A stretch of DNA of 64,000 nt. Origin: Candidatus Fermentimicrarchaeum limneticum. GTDB lineage: Archaea > Micrarchaeota > Micrarchaeia > Burarchaeales > Fermentimicrarchaeaceae. The stretch covers positions 660,071 to 724,070 of the forward strand of contig CP058998.1 in NCBI GenBank assembly GCA_013426015.1. The letters are read 5' to 3'. Position numbers and translations under genes: made by a program. The stretch's first letter is position 1. The number at the start of each line of letters is the position of its first letter. Shown here piece by piece: positions 34,263-42,401 of this stretch. Under the pieces are notes generated by a model. That model was given only the letters and a program-made list of their open reading frames with translations, had not been told where the DNA came from and searched no databases.

Positions 34263-35759
34263 ATGTCTAATATACGTAGCATTGACGACATAAACGCCAA
34301 GATAAAGAGCGGTGACGTGGTGGTAGTTACTGCCTTGGAGATGAAGGATATAGTGGCGGAGAAAGGCCCGGAGAAGGCTTCTAAGGAGGTTGACGTCGTC
34401 ACAACGGCCACATTCGGCATGACGACCAGCTCCGGAGCATTCCTCAACTTCGGCCATTCGGACCCGCAGATAAAGATGGGTGGCGGCGAGATTCTGCTTA
34501 ACGACGTCCCTGCCTACGCGGGACTGGGTTCAGTTGACACTTATCTAGGAGCGACCCAGCTTTCCAAGGTCCATAAGATAGAGTACGGCGGAGGGCATGT
34601 CATAGAGGATTTGGTGGGCGGCAAATCCATAAGCCTCAAGGCATACGGCTCTTCAACGCAATGCCACCCGACAAGGGAGATAAAGGGGGAGTTCACAATA
34701 AACGACCTGAACCAGGCGATAATGGTCAATCCCAGGTCGTTCTACCAGAGGTACAGCGCTGCGACAAACTCATCCGACAAGGTGATATGCACCTACCTGG
34801 GCGAGCTGCTTCCGAACTTCGGCAACGTGGTGTACTTCTCAACAGGCTCGATGAGTCCGCTGTACAACGACCCTACATACGAGACGATAGGGATTGGGAC
34901 AAGGATATTTCTCGGCGGCGGGGTTGGTTATGTGATAGGGGAGGGGACGCAGCACCATCCAAAAGCAATGTCCGGTTCTCTCATGGTGAAGGGTGACATG
35001 AAGAAGATGAAGCAGAGATACCTGAGGGGTGCCTCGATAAAGAACTACGGGACTGCCCTGTTCATTGGAGGAGGCCTGCCGATACCTGTGCTGAATTCCA
35101 ACATAGCGAAGAACTGCGGCGTGACTGATGAGGAGATAAAGGTGGGCGTATTTGATTACCACATCCCAACGAGACTTAAGCCACTTGTCAAAAAGACGAA
35201 TTACAAGGAGCTGAAATCAGGGAATGTTATAATTGGGGAGAGGGAAGTCAAGTCTTCGGGTCTGTCAAGCATAAAGATTGCTACTGAGATATGCGAGAAA
35301 ATGAAAGAGATGATAGAGAAGGGGGAATTCTTCCTGACGAACCCGGTTGAGAGGATAACGCTGGAATCAATGACGAAGCCGATGAAGCTGCTCTACGTTA
35401 AGGCTTCTGATGTCATGTCGCCTGCGGTTACCTGCAGCCCTGAGGACAGCCTGAAGGATGTTGCAAAGCTCATGCTGGAGAAGAAACAGAATTATATGGT
35501 CGCTGTCGACAAGCAGAAGCGCCTGCAGGGGGTTCTTACTTCCTGGGACGTGACGAAATCTATCGTCACGGGCAAGACAAAGGTGAAGGATGTCATGACT
35601 TCGCAGAACGTAAAGACCAGCAGGAAGGATGAACCGATTGAGGTGAGCGTCAGAAAACTGGAGCAGTACGGGGTGAGAGGGCTGCCTGTGGTTGATGACG
35701 ACGGAAAGGTTCTCGGAGTGGTGAAGATGCGTGATGTCACATACAAGGTGAAAGGATGA
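34263..35759 (+). CDS. COG1900/DUF39 homocysteine biosynthesis protein with CBS pair
   Basis: Family member of the enzyme proposed to convert aspartate semialdehyde to homocysteine in methanogens. The DUF39 domain (about 1-365) has FLNFGHSD (about 60-67) and YGSSTQCHPTREI. Two CBS domains occupy about 380-498. Where I recall homologues having FGAMCSSG, this protein has FGMTTSSG at 51-58, with Thr at 54-55 in place of the Cys. C134 in the STQCHP motif is present. It overlaps the next gene by 4 bases. Confidence 0.85.
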   Translation: MSNIRSIDDINAKIKSGDVVVVTALEMKDIVAEKGPEKASKEVDVVTTATFGMTTSSGAFLNFGHSDPQIKMGGGEILLNDVPAYAGLGSVDTYLGATQLSKVHKIEYGGGHVIEDLVGGKSISLKAYGSSTQCHPTREIKGEFTINDLNQAIMVNPRSFYQRYSAATNSSDKVICTYLGELLPNFGNVVYFSTGSMSPLYNDPTYETIGIGTRIFLGGGVGYVIGEGTQHHPKAMSGSLMVKGDMKKMKQRYLRGASIKNYGTALFIGGGLPIPVLNSNIAKNCGVTDEEIKVGVFDYHIPTRLKPLVKKTNYKELKSGNVIIGEREVKSSGLSSIKIATEICEKMKEMIEKGEFFLTNPVERITLESMTKPMKLLYVKASDVMSPAVTCSPEDSLKDVAKLMLEKKQNYMVAVDKQKRLQGVLTSWDVTKSIVTGKTKVKDVMTSQNVKTSRKDEPIEVSVRKLEQYGVRGLPVVDDDGKVLGVVKMRDVTYKVKG

Positions 35760-36157
35760 GCAAGAGGATTCTGGTGATGTTCCCTAACAGGGAGTACAAG
35801 GAGTCCCTACTGCACGAGATTATGCTGAAAAGTGGTACTATTTTCAATACTATAAATACAGAGGTTACGCCGACCCATACAAAGATTATGGGGGAGATAA
35901 AGGGAGATGAGGAGAAAGCCGGGGAGTTCATGAGGATACTGAAGAGAAGAGGAGGCATTGTGAGGGAGCTTGACGTGATGATGAAGTTCGATCAAGCAAA
36001 GTGCGTCTCCTGCGGTATGTGCGTCTCTCTGTGCCCAACAAAAGCGATACTTTACAACAAGGATTTCTCTGTGAAGTTTGATTTCAATGAATGCATCCTC
36101 TGCATGAGGTGCGTGGAAAACTGCCCGGTAAACGCTGTGAGCTACCTGGGTGACTAG
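35756..36157 (+). CDS. NIL-domain 2x[4Fe-4S] ferredoxin of the homocysteine pathway
   Basis: A 133-residue protein with an N-terminal NIL domain (about 1-77, ligand-binding ACT-like fold) and two [4Fe-4S] clusters, CVSCGMCVSLCP (about 81-92) and CILCMRCVENCP (about 111-122). This architecture is the known companion of the COG1900 enzyme in methanogens, supplying electrons or sulfur. It is coupled to the preceding gene by ATGA overlap and abuts the following UPF0280 gene. Confidence 0.9.
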   Translation: MSKRILVMFPNREYKESLLHEIMLKSGTIFNTINTEVTPTHTKIMGEIKGDEEKAGEFMRILKRRGGIVRELDVMMKFDQAKCVSCGMCVSLCPTKAILYNKDFSVKFDFNECILCMRCVENCPVNAVSYLGD

Positions 36158-36880
36158 TTGATTGAGAGGAAGCTTGCCTACAAGGAGTCGAAGCTATTTC
36201 TGAAAATAGATGGCGAGGGGTTCTTTGACATTGCGCACTACTCGCTGCTGAAGCACAGGGCTGAGCTTGAGGAGTACATAGCGCTGCATCCGATTTTCCG
36301 CAGCAGCCTTGAGCCGCTGGATGTTGGGGAGGATGCCCCCAGTGTTGTTAGGCTGATGGCAGAAGCTGCCAATAGGACAGGCGTGGGACCGATGGCTGCG
36401 GTTGCAGGTGCCATTGCAGATTTGATGCTTGAGGAGGTTGTTGAGAAAGGCTGCAGGTTTGCCATTGTTGAGAACGGCGGGGACATTGCAATGAAGGTTG
36501 ACAGGGTTGCGAAGGTTGCTGTTTACGCAGGGAGCTCCCCTTTCTCGGGCAGGATTGGTTTTGAAGTCATGCCCGAGGACACCCCAATGGGGGTGTGCAC
36601 AAGCTCAGGGACCGTGGGGCATGCAATATCTTTCGGCAGGGCGGATGCGGCAGTGGCATTCGCTGACTGCGCTGCACTTGCTGACGCAGCTGCAACCGCG
36701 ATAGGCAACCAGGTGAAGAGCGAGGGGGATGTCAGGAAGGCTGCGGAGTTTGCAAAAAAGCTTGGGATAAGGGGGGCAGTTGTGATAAAAGGCAAGAGCA
36801 TAGCAGCTTGGGGCAGAATTCCGAAAATTGTGAAAAGCGAAGGGCTGCCGGAATACTTTTATAAGGAGTTTTTAGGATAA
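36158..36880 (+). CDS. UPF0280 family protein (COG2122, ApbE-like)
   Basis: A 240-residue homologue of COG2122, a family with ApbE-like fold genetically linked to homocysteine formation in methanogens. It has GVGPMAAVAGAIADLM, VENGGDIAM, VCTSSGTVGHAISFGRADA and FADCAALADAAATAIGN. The start is the TTG directly after the ferredoxin stop. Its role with COG1900 and the NIL-ferredoxin is inferred from family knowledge and operon structure, the three genes being contiguous. Confidence 0.88.
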   Translation: MIERKLAYKESKLFLKIDGEGFFDIAHYSLLKHRAELEEYIALHPIFRSSLEPLDVGEDAPSVVRLMAEAANRTGVGPMAAVAGAIADLMLEEVVEKGCRFAIVENGGDIAMKVDRVAKVAVYAGSSPFSGRIGFEVMPEDTPMGVCTSSGTVGHAISFGRADAAVAFADCAALADAAATAIGNQVKSEGDVRKAAEFAKKLGIRGAVVIKGKSIAAWGRIPKIVKSEGLPEYFYKEFLG

Positions 36881-36891
36881 TATATGGGTAT

Positions 36892-36963
36892 GGCTGCGGT
36901 AGTCTAATGGCATGACGGCGGACTGTGGATCCGCAGGAGGGGGTCCGATTCCCCCCCGCGGCC
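36892..36963 (+). tRNA. tRNA-His(GUG) with encoded G-1
   Basis: Acceptor GCTGCGG/CCGCGGC, preceded by G at -1 and followed by discriminator C, forming the extra G-1:C73 pair diagnostic for histidine. Anticodon arm GCGGA-CTGTGGA-TCCGC gives anticodon GTG. T stem is GGGGG/CCCCC. There is no intron. Confidence 0.95.
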
Positions 36964-37057
36964 CTTACTGGTTTAGTTAGGACAAGTTAGTATACTAAGA
37001 AAAACTTCCAAACTTAAATGGATACGCAGCATAAAACAACCTAGCCAAGGTGATTTT

Positions 37058-37420
37058 TTGGAAAAGACAGATTTCAGCGACGAAGACCTTGCGTATATAA
37101 AGAACATCGCAACTGTCTTTTCGCAGAAGTGGACAATGAAGATTGTGCTGAAACTCAATTCAGATGGGGATAGCGGAATGGGTTTCAATGAGCTTATGAA
37201 GAATCTTGACAGCATAAGCGCAGCGGTTCTGTCCAGCAGGCTCAAGATTCTGCAGAAATGGGGTTATCTGGAACGCGAGGTGCGGACTGGCCCACCTACA
37301 AGAACCAGTTACAGACTTAGTATGAAGGGGAGGGATCTGATAAAGGTGGCTAATTTTGTATTGGCGCACAGGGGCAAAACAAGGGTAGGCACGGAAATGC
37401 TGAATAACACCTCATTCTAG
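37058..37420 (+). CDS. HxlR-family winged-helix transcriptional regulator
   Basis: A 120-residue DNA-binding protein of the HxlR type. WTMKIVLKLNS begins the recognition domain, GFNELMKNLDSISAAVLSSRLKILQKWG is the helix-turn-helix (in two parts) and LEREV...PPTRTSYRLSMKG is the wing. The start is a TTG at 37058, preceded by AAGGTGAT at a Shine-Dalgarno distance. It lies upstream of the HypC-permease-HypC cassette, which it could regulate. There are no cysteines near the N-terminus that would suggest redox sensing. Confidence 0.85.
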   Translation: MEKTDFSDEDLAYIKNIATVFSQKWTMKIVLKLNSDGDSGMGFNELMKNLDSISAAVLSSRLKILQKWGYLEREVRTGPPTRTSYRLSMKGRDLIKVANFVLAHRGKTRVGTEMLNNTSF

Positions 37421-37482
37421 TCACGGCTTGCAGCTAGGTTAACGATTTAAGTTGGCGCATTCAATTGTTTAGGGGTGGTCTG

Positions 37483-37995
37483 TTGAGAGTCAGGAACAAG
37501 AGGCTTTTCTTTTCCTACGCCCATCCCTGCGGTGACGTGCTTGTAAAAAGGGGTAGCATGGAGAGGGATTCTCTGGAGAGGATAAGGGAGCAGCTCCGGG
37601 GAGATGGGGAGATTGATGCGGATCCCAAGCTGTTCAAGGTTGCTTATGCGCTCATCAGTATGCTTGCAGATGAAAAGGGAAGGAAGGAGATAGACGACGA
37701 AGTGTTGAGGGAGTACTACTGGAGGAAGCATGACGGCCATGTGATGGAGGAGGCGAAAAACAGAAATGATATCGTCCCTGACATGTGCATCGTCTTTCCT
37801 GCAAGAGTCATCTATGCGAAAGGAAAAAACGCGGTAGTTGAAACTCCGGTTGGAAGAAGAAGCATTAATATAGAATTCGTTCCAAATGTTCATGCTGGTG
37901 ATTTTGTAACCGTCCACTACTCCTATGCATGCGAGAGGATAGGCGAGGAGGAGTTCAGGAGGTTATGGAGGGAGAAGAATGGGAGACAGGGATAG
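37483..37995 (+). CDS. HypC/HupF-like protein with an N-terminal extension
   Basis: The C-terminal 70 residues (from MCIVFPARV, about 101) resemble HypC/HupF chaperones: a small beta-barrel beginning with Cys, a middle VVETPVGRR strand, VHAGDFVTVHYSYACERI and a charged helix. The N-terminal 100 residues form an unknown charged helical domain. TTG at 37483 follows AGGGGTGG and gives 170 residues; an internal ATG at the MCIVF site would give a HypC of normal size. No hydrogenase or other hyp gene is in the window. It overlaps the permease gene by 17 bases. Confidence 0.72.
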   Translation: MRVRNKRLFFSYAHPCGDVLVKRGSMERDSLERIREQLRGDGEIDADPKLFKVAYALISMLADEKGRKEIDDEVLREYYWRKHDGHVMEEAKNRNDIVPDMCIVFPARVIYAKGKNAVVETPVGRRSINIEFVPNVHAGDFVTVHYSYACERIGEEEFRRLWREKNGRQG

Positions 37996-38887
37996 GGGGT
38001 TTCTGCTGGTGCTGTGCACTGCTGTCATTTCTGGTTTTTCTATTTTCATAAACAGGTTTGCCCTTGCACAGTTCGACCCGTTTGTTTTCGCTGTGCTGAA
38101 GAACAGCATGGCCGCAGTTTGCATACTGTCTTTCGTCTACCTGTCAAAGAAAGCCGGGGAGCTTGTAAAGATTAGGAAAATGGATCTGGCAAAACTTGCC
38201 GTCTGGGGTGCTTTTGACGGCGGAGTTGCATTCCTGCTATACTTCTACGGGATGAAGCTGAGCAATGCGGCAGATGCATCCCTGATACACAAATCAATGT
38301 TTCTTTTCGCTTCGGCTCTTGCGGTGGTTTTTCTGAAGGAAAGAATTGACAGGAAACAGCTTCTCGCCGGTGTGATCATACTGAGTGGCGCAGCCCTTCT
38401 GTCCGGTGCGCTTTCCTCAAGCGTTGGAATCGGTGAAATCGCCATGCTCGGAGCCGTCCTGTTGTGGTCAACAGGAAACGTTGTATGCAAAAAGCTTCTG
38501 AGCAGGATCTCGCCAACAAACATTGCATTCGGAAGAATGTTCTTTGGAAGCCTGCTGATGCTGGTGTTCCTTGCGGCTAGCGGAGATGCGCCTGCGTTTT
38601 CCTCCTTAACAACAAACCACTACATCTGGCTTTTGCTGACAACTGCGCTGCTGGTCGGCTACCAGCTGACCTACTTCAACGGGCTGGCGCTGCTGAAGGT
38701 TAGCGAGGCGACAAGCCTGCTCGTGCTTGGCTCGGTTGTAACATCACTACTGTCCGTTTTTGTAATGAGCCTGCCTGCCCCTGCGGAGCTGCTTGGGATG
38801 GCCGCAGTCACGGCCGGTCTAGGGCTGGTCTATCTGTTTCCGGGTGGAGTGAAAAATGTGCGTGACAAAACCGTTCAGAGTTGCTGA
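37979..38887 (+). CDS. EamA/DMT-superfamily permease
   Basis: A 302-residue membrane protein with ten predicted helices in two EamA repeats (about 8-135 and 150-290). The sequence FINRFALAQFDPF and LYFYGMKLSNAADASLIHKS is typical. The substrate is unknown. It is sandwiched between two HypC-like genes and overlaps both (17 and 32 bases), which indicates a tightly coupled cassette. Confidence 0.87.
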   Translation: MGDRDRGFLLVLCTAVISGFSIFINRFALAQFDPFVFAVLKNSMAAVCILSFVYLSKKAGELVKIRKMDLAKLAVWGAFDGGVAFLLYFYGMKLSNAADASLIHKSMFLFASALAVVFLKERIDRKQLLAGVIILSGAALLSGALSSSVGIGEIAMLGAVLLWSTGNVVCKKLLSRISPTNIAFGRMFFGSLLMLVFLAASGDAPAFSSLTTNHYIWLLLTTALLVGYQLTYFNGLALLKVSEATSLLVLGSVVTSLLSVFVMSLPAPAELLGMAAVTAGLGLVYLFPGGVKNVRDKTVQSC

Positions 38888-39038
38888 GCTTGAAGGGGAA
38901 GGAGCACTCCTCAATGACGGCAGGAGGGTGAAGTCTGCCGTGAAAGTCAGGAAGGGGGACTTCGTGCTGGTTGGAATGGGCGTGATAGTTGAAAGGATAA
39001 GCAGGAAGGAATACGAAAGGCTCTCAACTCTATTTTAG
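38856..39038 (+). CDS. Stand-alone HypC/HupF-like mini-protein
   Basis: A 60-residue protein beginning Met-Cys (MCVTKPFRV), with NDGRRVKSAVKVRKGDFVLVG and VIVERISRKEYERL, the pattern of HypC/HupF beta-barrels, in which the N-terminal Cys is functionally essential. It is shorter than the usual 70-80 residues. Second HypC-like sequence in the cassette. It converges with fttA, overlapping by 9 bases. Confidence 0.72.
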   Translation: MCVTKPFRVAELEGEGALLNDGRRVKSAVKVRKGDFVLVGMGVIVERISRKEYERLSTLF

Positions 39039-40946
39039 CCTTATTGCATCCAGGTTCAGTGGCGAGCGCGACTCTATCCTCATCATCTTGTTTATCGTCC
39101 TAGCCAGGTCATCGCATTTGCCCTCATCTCCGTGAAGCGTGAATATCCTCTCAGGATTCGGCCTGAGGTTCCTTATGAAGTTGATGAGCTGGTGCCTGTC
39201 GCTGTGGCCCGAGAACCCGTCAACCGTGTCAACCGCCATGTTGACTTTCACTGTTTCAAGAGTCCCTTTGTCGCCAAGCACAGGGATCTCCTTCATTCCG
39301 TTTTGTATCTTCCTTCCGAGAGAAAGTGCGCTCTGGTAGCCTACGAACAGGATGAGGTTCTTGGGGTCCTCGGCCATCATCTTGAAGTAGTCGACAGCAG
39401 GCCCCCCGCTGAGCATTCCTGAGGGAGCGAGTACCACACACGGATCTCCCTCAACTATGTCCTTCCTATTGTTCTTCACTGACTCGAATATCTTGGATTC
39501 GAAAGGACTCTTGTTTGAGAGCACTCTCCTCTGAACACTCTGCCTCAGGTATTCCGGATAGGAGGTATGGATGGCTGATGCTTCCAGTATCATGCCGTCT
39601 ATGTAGATTGGACATTCAAATGAGGAACCCTGATTCTGCGCGTACTCTTCCATGACAAGCATTATCTCCTGCGACCTTCCAACCGAGAAGACCGGGATGA
39701 AGACTTTGCCCTTGTTCTGTATCGTCTGGTGGATGAGCTCGTTCAGCCTATTCTCCGCATCCTGCCTCTGCGGCATAATGTCGTTCCTGCCACCATACGT
39801 GCTCTCTATGAACAGCGTCTCTATCCGCGGGAAGGAGGTAATCGCTTGGTCAAAAAGCCTTGTGAAACCGTATTTTATGTCGCCCGTGAATACAAGATTG
39901 TGCAAGCCGTCCCCTATGTGCAGATGTATCATTGAGCTGCCGAGTATGTGGCCGGCGTTGTGGAACGTCAACTTTATCTCAGGAGTTATGTCAGTCACTT
40001 CATTGTACTCCCTGGCGATGCACATGTTCAGCATCTTCCTTACATCCTTCTCTGCATAGGGGGCGGTCATTCCGTTTTTCTGCAACACGTTAATGTAGTC
40101 GAACTGCAGCATCACCATCAAATCCCTTGTTGGAGGCGTGCAGTAGATCGGTCCGTCGTATCCGTAAGCGATCAGATAAGGAACAAATCCGGAGTGGTCC
40201 AAGTGCGCGTGCGTCAATATGACTGCATCCAACTCGTCCAGAGCAAGGTTCATTGCATTGAGGTAGGGATATGCCCTGGTTGGCTCGCTTGTTTCGGCAT
40301 TAACCCCGCAGTCCAGCAGTATCTTGTCGTTGGAAGTCTGGAGCAGCAGGCACGTCCTGCCGACTTCCTTGAAACCTCCCAAAGCAGTAAGCTTGACCCA
40401 GTCGCTCTTCGTGCCCTGCGTGGATATTTTCTTTCCAAGCCCTATGAGAAATTTCTTCCTGAAGTCAGCCTCCTTGAAAAGCGAGGAGCGTATTCCCTTT
40501 ATTGTGTCCGAAGGCATAGTGGGCGTCCTCAGTATCTTTGGCGCCCAGCCAGTCTGCAGTATTATGGATTTCAGAGTGGAGCCACCCTTGCCTATCACCA
40601 AACCAGGTTTCAGGGAGTCGATTATGACCTCGCAGAACTCGGGTGAGAATTTGACATCGGTTATGCCGGCCTCCTGCGGCACTATCTCCTGTATCTTCTT
40701 CAAAGCCTCGTCCGGAGGCGAAAGGCAGGAAGGGTCGCTCCTGACAAGGACCCTCTTCCTCAGAGCCCCGGCTATCTTTTTTATCAAGTTGGGGTCGGAG
40801 TAGAAAGCTTCTATGTTTTTGAGGTATATCGCCACATCAGGCCCTTCAAACTCCGCCTTTGTTATCACGCAGCCGCTAGGCAATATTGGCTCTAGCTTCT
40901 TCTGTATATCATTGAGATTATTCAAAAAAACCGCCTCAGGTTTCAA
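39030..40946 (-). CDS. fttA: FttA/aCPSF1 transcription termination ribonuclease
   Basis: KH-domain beta-CASP ribonuclease that ends transcription in archaea by cleaving nascent RNA. Residues about 1-170 contain two KH domains, with the GKGG loop at about 119-122. The MBL domain has HAHLDH at 246-251, and the beta-CASP insertion and C-terminal metal ligands (FSGHSDRHQL, LHGDEGKC) follow. At 638 residues the protein is complete and typical. It is adjacent to, and convergent with, the HypC-like gene. Confidence 0.97.
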   Translation of the reverse strand: MKPEAVFLNNLNDIQKKLEPILPSGCVITKAEFEGPDVAIYLKNIEAFYSDPNLIKKIAGALRKRVLVRSDPSCLSPPDEALKKIQEIVPQEAGITDVKFSPEFCEVIIDSLKPGLVIGKGGSTLKSIILQTGWAPKILRTPTMPSDTIKGIRSSLFKEADFRKKFLIGLGKKISTQGTKSDWVKLTALGGFKEVGRTCLLLQTSNDKILLDCGVNAETSEPTRAYPYLNAMNLALDELDAVILTHAHLDHSGFVPYLIAYGYDGPIYCTPPTRDLMVMLQFDYINVLQKNGMTAPYAEKDVRKMLNMCIAREYNEVTDITPEIKLTFHNAGHILGSSMIHLHIGDGLHNLVFTGDIKYGFTRLFDQAITSFPRIETLFIESTYGGRNDIMPQRQDAENRLNELIHQTIQNKGKVFIPVFSVGRSQEIMLVMEEYAQNQGSSFECPIYIDGMILEASAIHTSYPEYLRQSVQRRVLSNKSPFESKIFESVKNNRKDIVEGDPCVVLAPSGMLSGGPAVDYFKMMAEDPKNLILFVGYQSALSLGRKIQNGMKEIPVLGDKGTLETVKVNMAVDTVDGFSGHSDRHQLINFIRNLRPNPERIFTLHGDEGKCDDLARTINKMMRIESRSPLNLDAIRLK

Positions 40947-40976
40947 TGCGAATTGAAGACGGAAGCATTCAATAAA

Positions 40977-41606
40977 TCACTCATGCTTTGTTTCCAAAAG
41001 CTTCTTTATCGTATCCTTGTCGTATCTTTTGAATTCCTCTGGCGTTATTGACACCAGATCTATCCCATCGCCAGTTCCCACGTCCCTCTTCATTGCAGCC
41101 GAGAGCGCCCTCAATGCTATTTTAAGGTTGTCTTTTATGCTTTTATCGTCCCTGAAAGCATCCTCCAGCAGGCCGTATGCGACCGGGGAGCCGCTTCCTG
41201 TGGAGACGAACTTCTCCTCAGTCACTCCCCCCACTGGATCGAGGTTGAATATGCGGGGTTTGCCGTCAAACCCCCCAACAAGAATCTGGACATAGAACGG
41301 TGCGAACTTGTACTGCGCGAGAATGTTTGAGAGCAAGGTTGTTGCCGCACTGACGCTCATGGGCTTGCCGTAGTTCATCTTGTACAGCTGCGCCTCGTAT
41401 TTCATGTACCTCACCAGCGTCTGGGCGTCCCCAACGCTGCCGGCAACAGTGAGGGCAAGTACGTCATCTATCTGGAATATCTTTTCAACTTCCCTGTTTG
41501 CTATGAAGTAACCCATAGTGGCTCTTTTGTCCGCAGCCAGGAGTACTCCATCACTGCAGACTAGGCCTACTGTTGTTGTTCCTTTCAATGTTTTAGCTTC
41601 TTCCAT
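40977..41606 (-). CDS. psmB: Proteasome beta subunit
   Basis: Catalytic subunit of the 20S proteasome. A short propeptide MEEAKTLKG (start 41606, alternative in-frame ATG 41615) precedes the catalytic Thr in TTTVGL. Lys in AADKRATMG and the GSGS segment near the C-terminal half are conserved. Mature length near 200 residues is normal. It lies 30 bases upstream of fttA on the same strand. The alpha subunit is not in this window. Confidence 0.96.
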   Translation of the reverse strand: MEEAKTLKGTTTVGLVCSDGVLLAADKRATMGYFIANREVEKIFQIDDVLALTVAGSVGDAQTLVRYMKYEAQLYKMNYGKPMSVSAATTLLSNILAQYKFAPFYVQILVGGFDGKPRIFNLDPVGGVTEEKFVSTGSGSPVAYGLLEDAFRDDKSIKDNLKIALRALSAAMKRDVGTGDGIDLVSITPEEFKRYDKDTIKKLLETKHE

Positions 41607-41659
41607 ACTATACACCTAGTGGTCGCAGAAAAAGCACTATTATTACTGCATACATATTT

Positions 41660-42355
41660 TTAAGCCTTGTGCTCCTCCCCTTCAAAGGAGTATTCCTCCA
41701 CTATGCTGAGCTTCTTCACCTCGCTGATGAGGTTGTGCAGTGAAGTGGCGAAACTGGATTTGTTCACCAGGAAATCTACATCCTTCTTCACTGATGACGG
41801 GAAAACAACCCGCAGGACCCCCTCCTCAAGCTTGAAGCTTTCAGCATTCAAGCTGAAGCTCTCAAGGAGCGCACCTATCTTGGAGTTCTGGTCGCTCAGC
41901 TTCTCCTCAACCTTCACGTCATAAATCACTTTCTCGCCTGCAAGCGGGTGGTTGAGGTCAACCATCACCCTGCCTCCGCTGACGCTCTTCACAATTCCCT
42001 TCATGCCGTCCAAGTCAAGCAGCATGCCGGGAAACGGGTCTATCTCCCTTCTCTTGAACTCTGCCAGTGGCATTATCCTCACAAGGTTCGGGTCCCTGTT
42101 CCCAAAAGCGTTTTCAGGAGAAAGTTCAACGGACTTCTGCTCGCCAACACCCATCCCTTTCAAGGCGGTTTCCAACCCTTTTACAACATTCCCCTTGCCA
42201 AGCACGATTAGTATGGGTGCATACTTTCTGCCCTCTTCGGATATGCCTGCTTCCTTCGCCTTCTCTGCGTTGGTTGTGTCAAAAACCTTTCCAGTCACGG
42301 CGCTTCTTCCTGTGTAGCTTATTTTTACAAAGTCCTCATCATTGAGCTTCTCCAT
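41660..42355 (-). CDS. FKBP-type peptidyl-prolyl cis-trans isomerase (SlyD-like)
   Basis: A 231-residue isomerase/chaperone. The FKBP core holds KISYTGR, VVKGLETALKGMGVGEQK and SVELSPENAFG. The IF chaperone insert lies about residues 90-150, ending with VDLNHPLAGEKVIYDVKV. A C-terminal domain of about 80 residues follows, as in archaeal long-type FKBPs. It is cytoplasmic, with no signal peptide. It lies upstream of psmB on the same strand. Confidence 0.93.
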   Translation of the reverse strand: MEKLNDEDFVKISYTGRSAVTGKVFDTTNAEKAKEAGISEEGRKYAPILIVLGKGNVVKGLETALKGMGVGEQKSVELSPENAFGNRDPNLVRIMPLAEFKRREIDPFPGMLLDLDGMKGIVKSVSGGRVMVDLNHPLAGEKVIYDVKVEEKLSDQNSKIGALLESFSLNAESFKLEEGVLRVVFPSSVKKDVDFLVNKSSFATSLHNLISEVKKLSIVEEYSFEGEEHKA

Positions 42356-42401
42356 ACAAAAACCTCCAGTAATTTAATATTTGCTGCGCAAATCCTTATT
42401 T

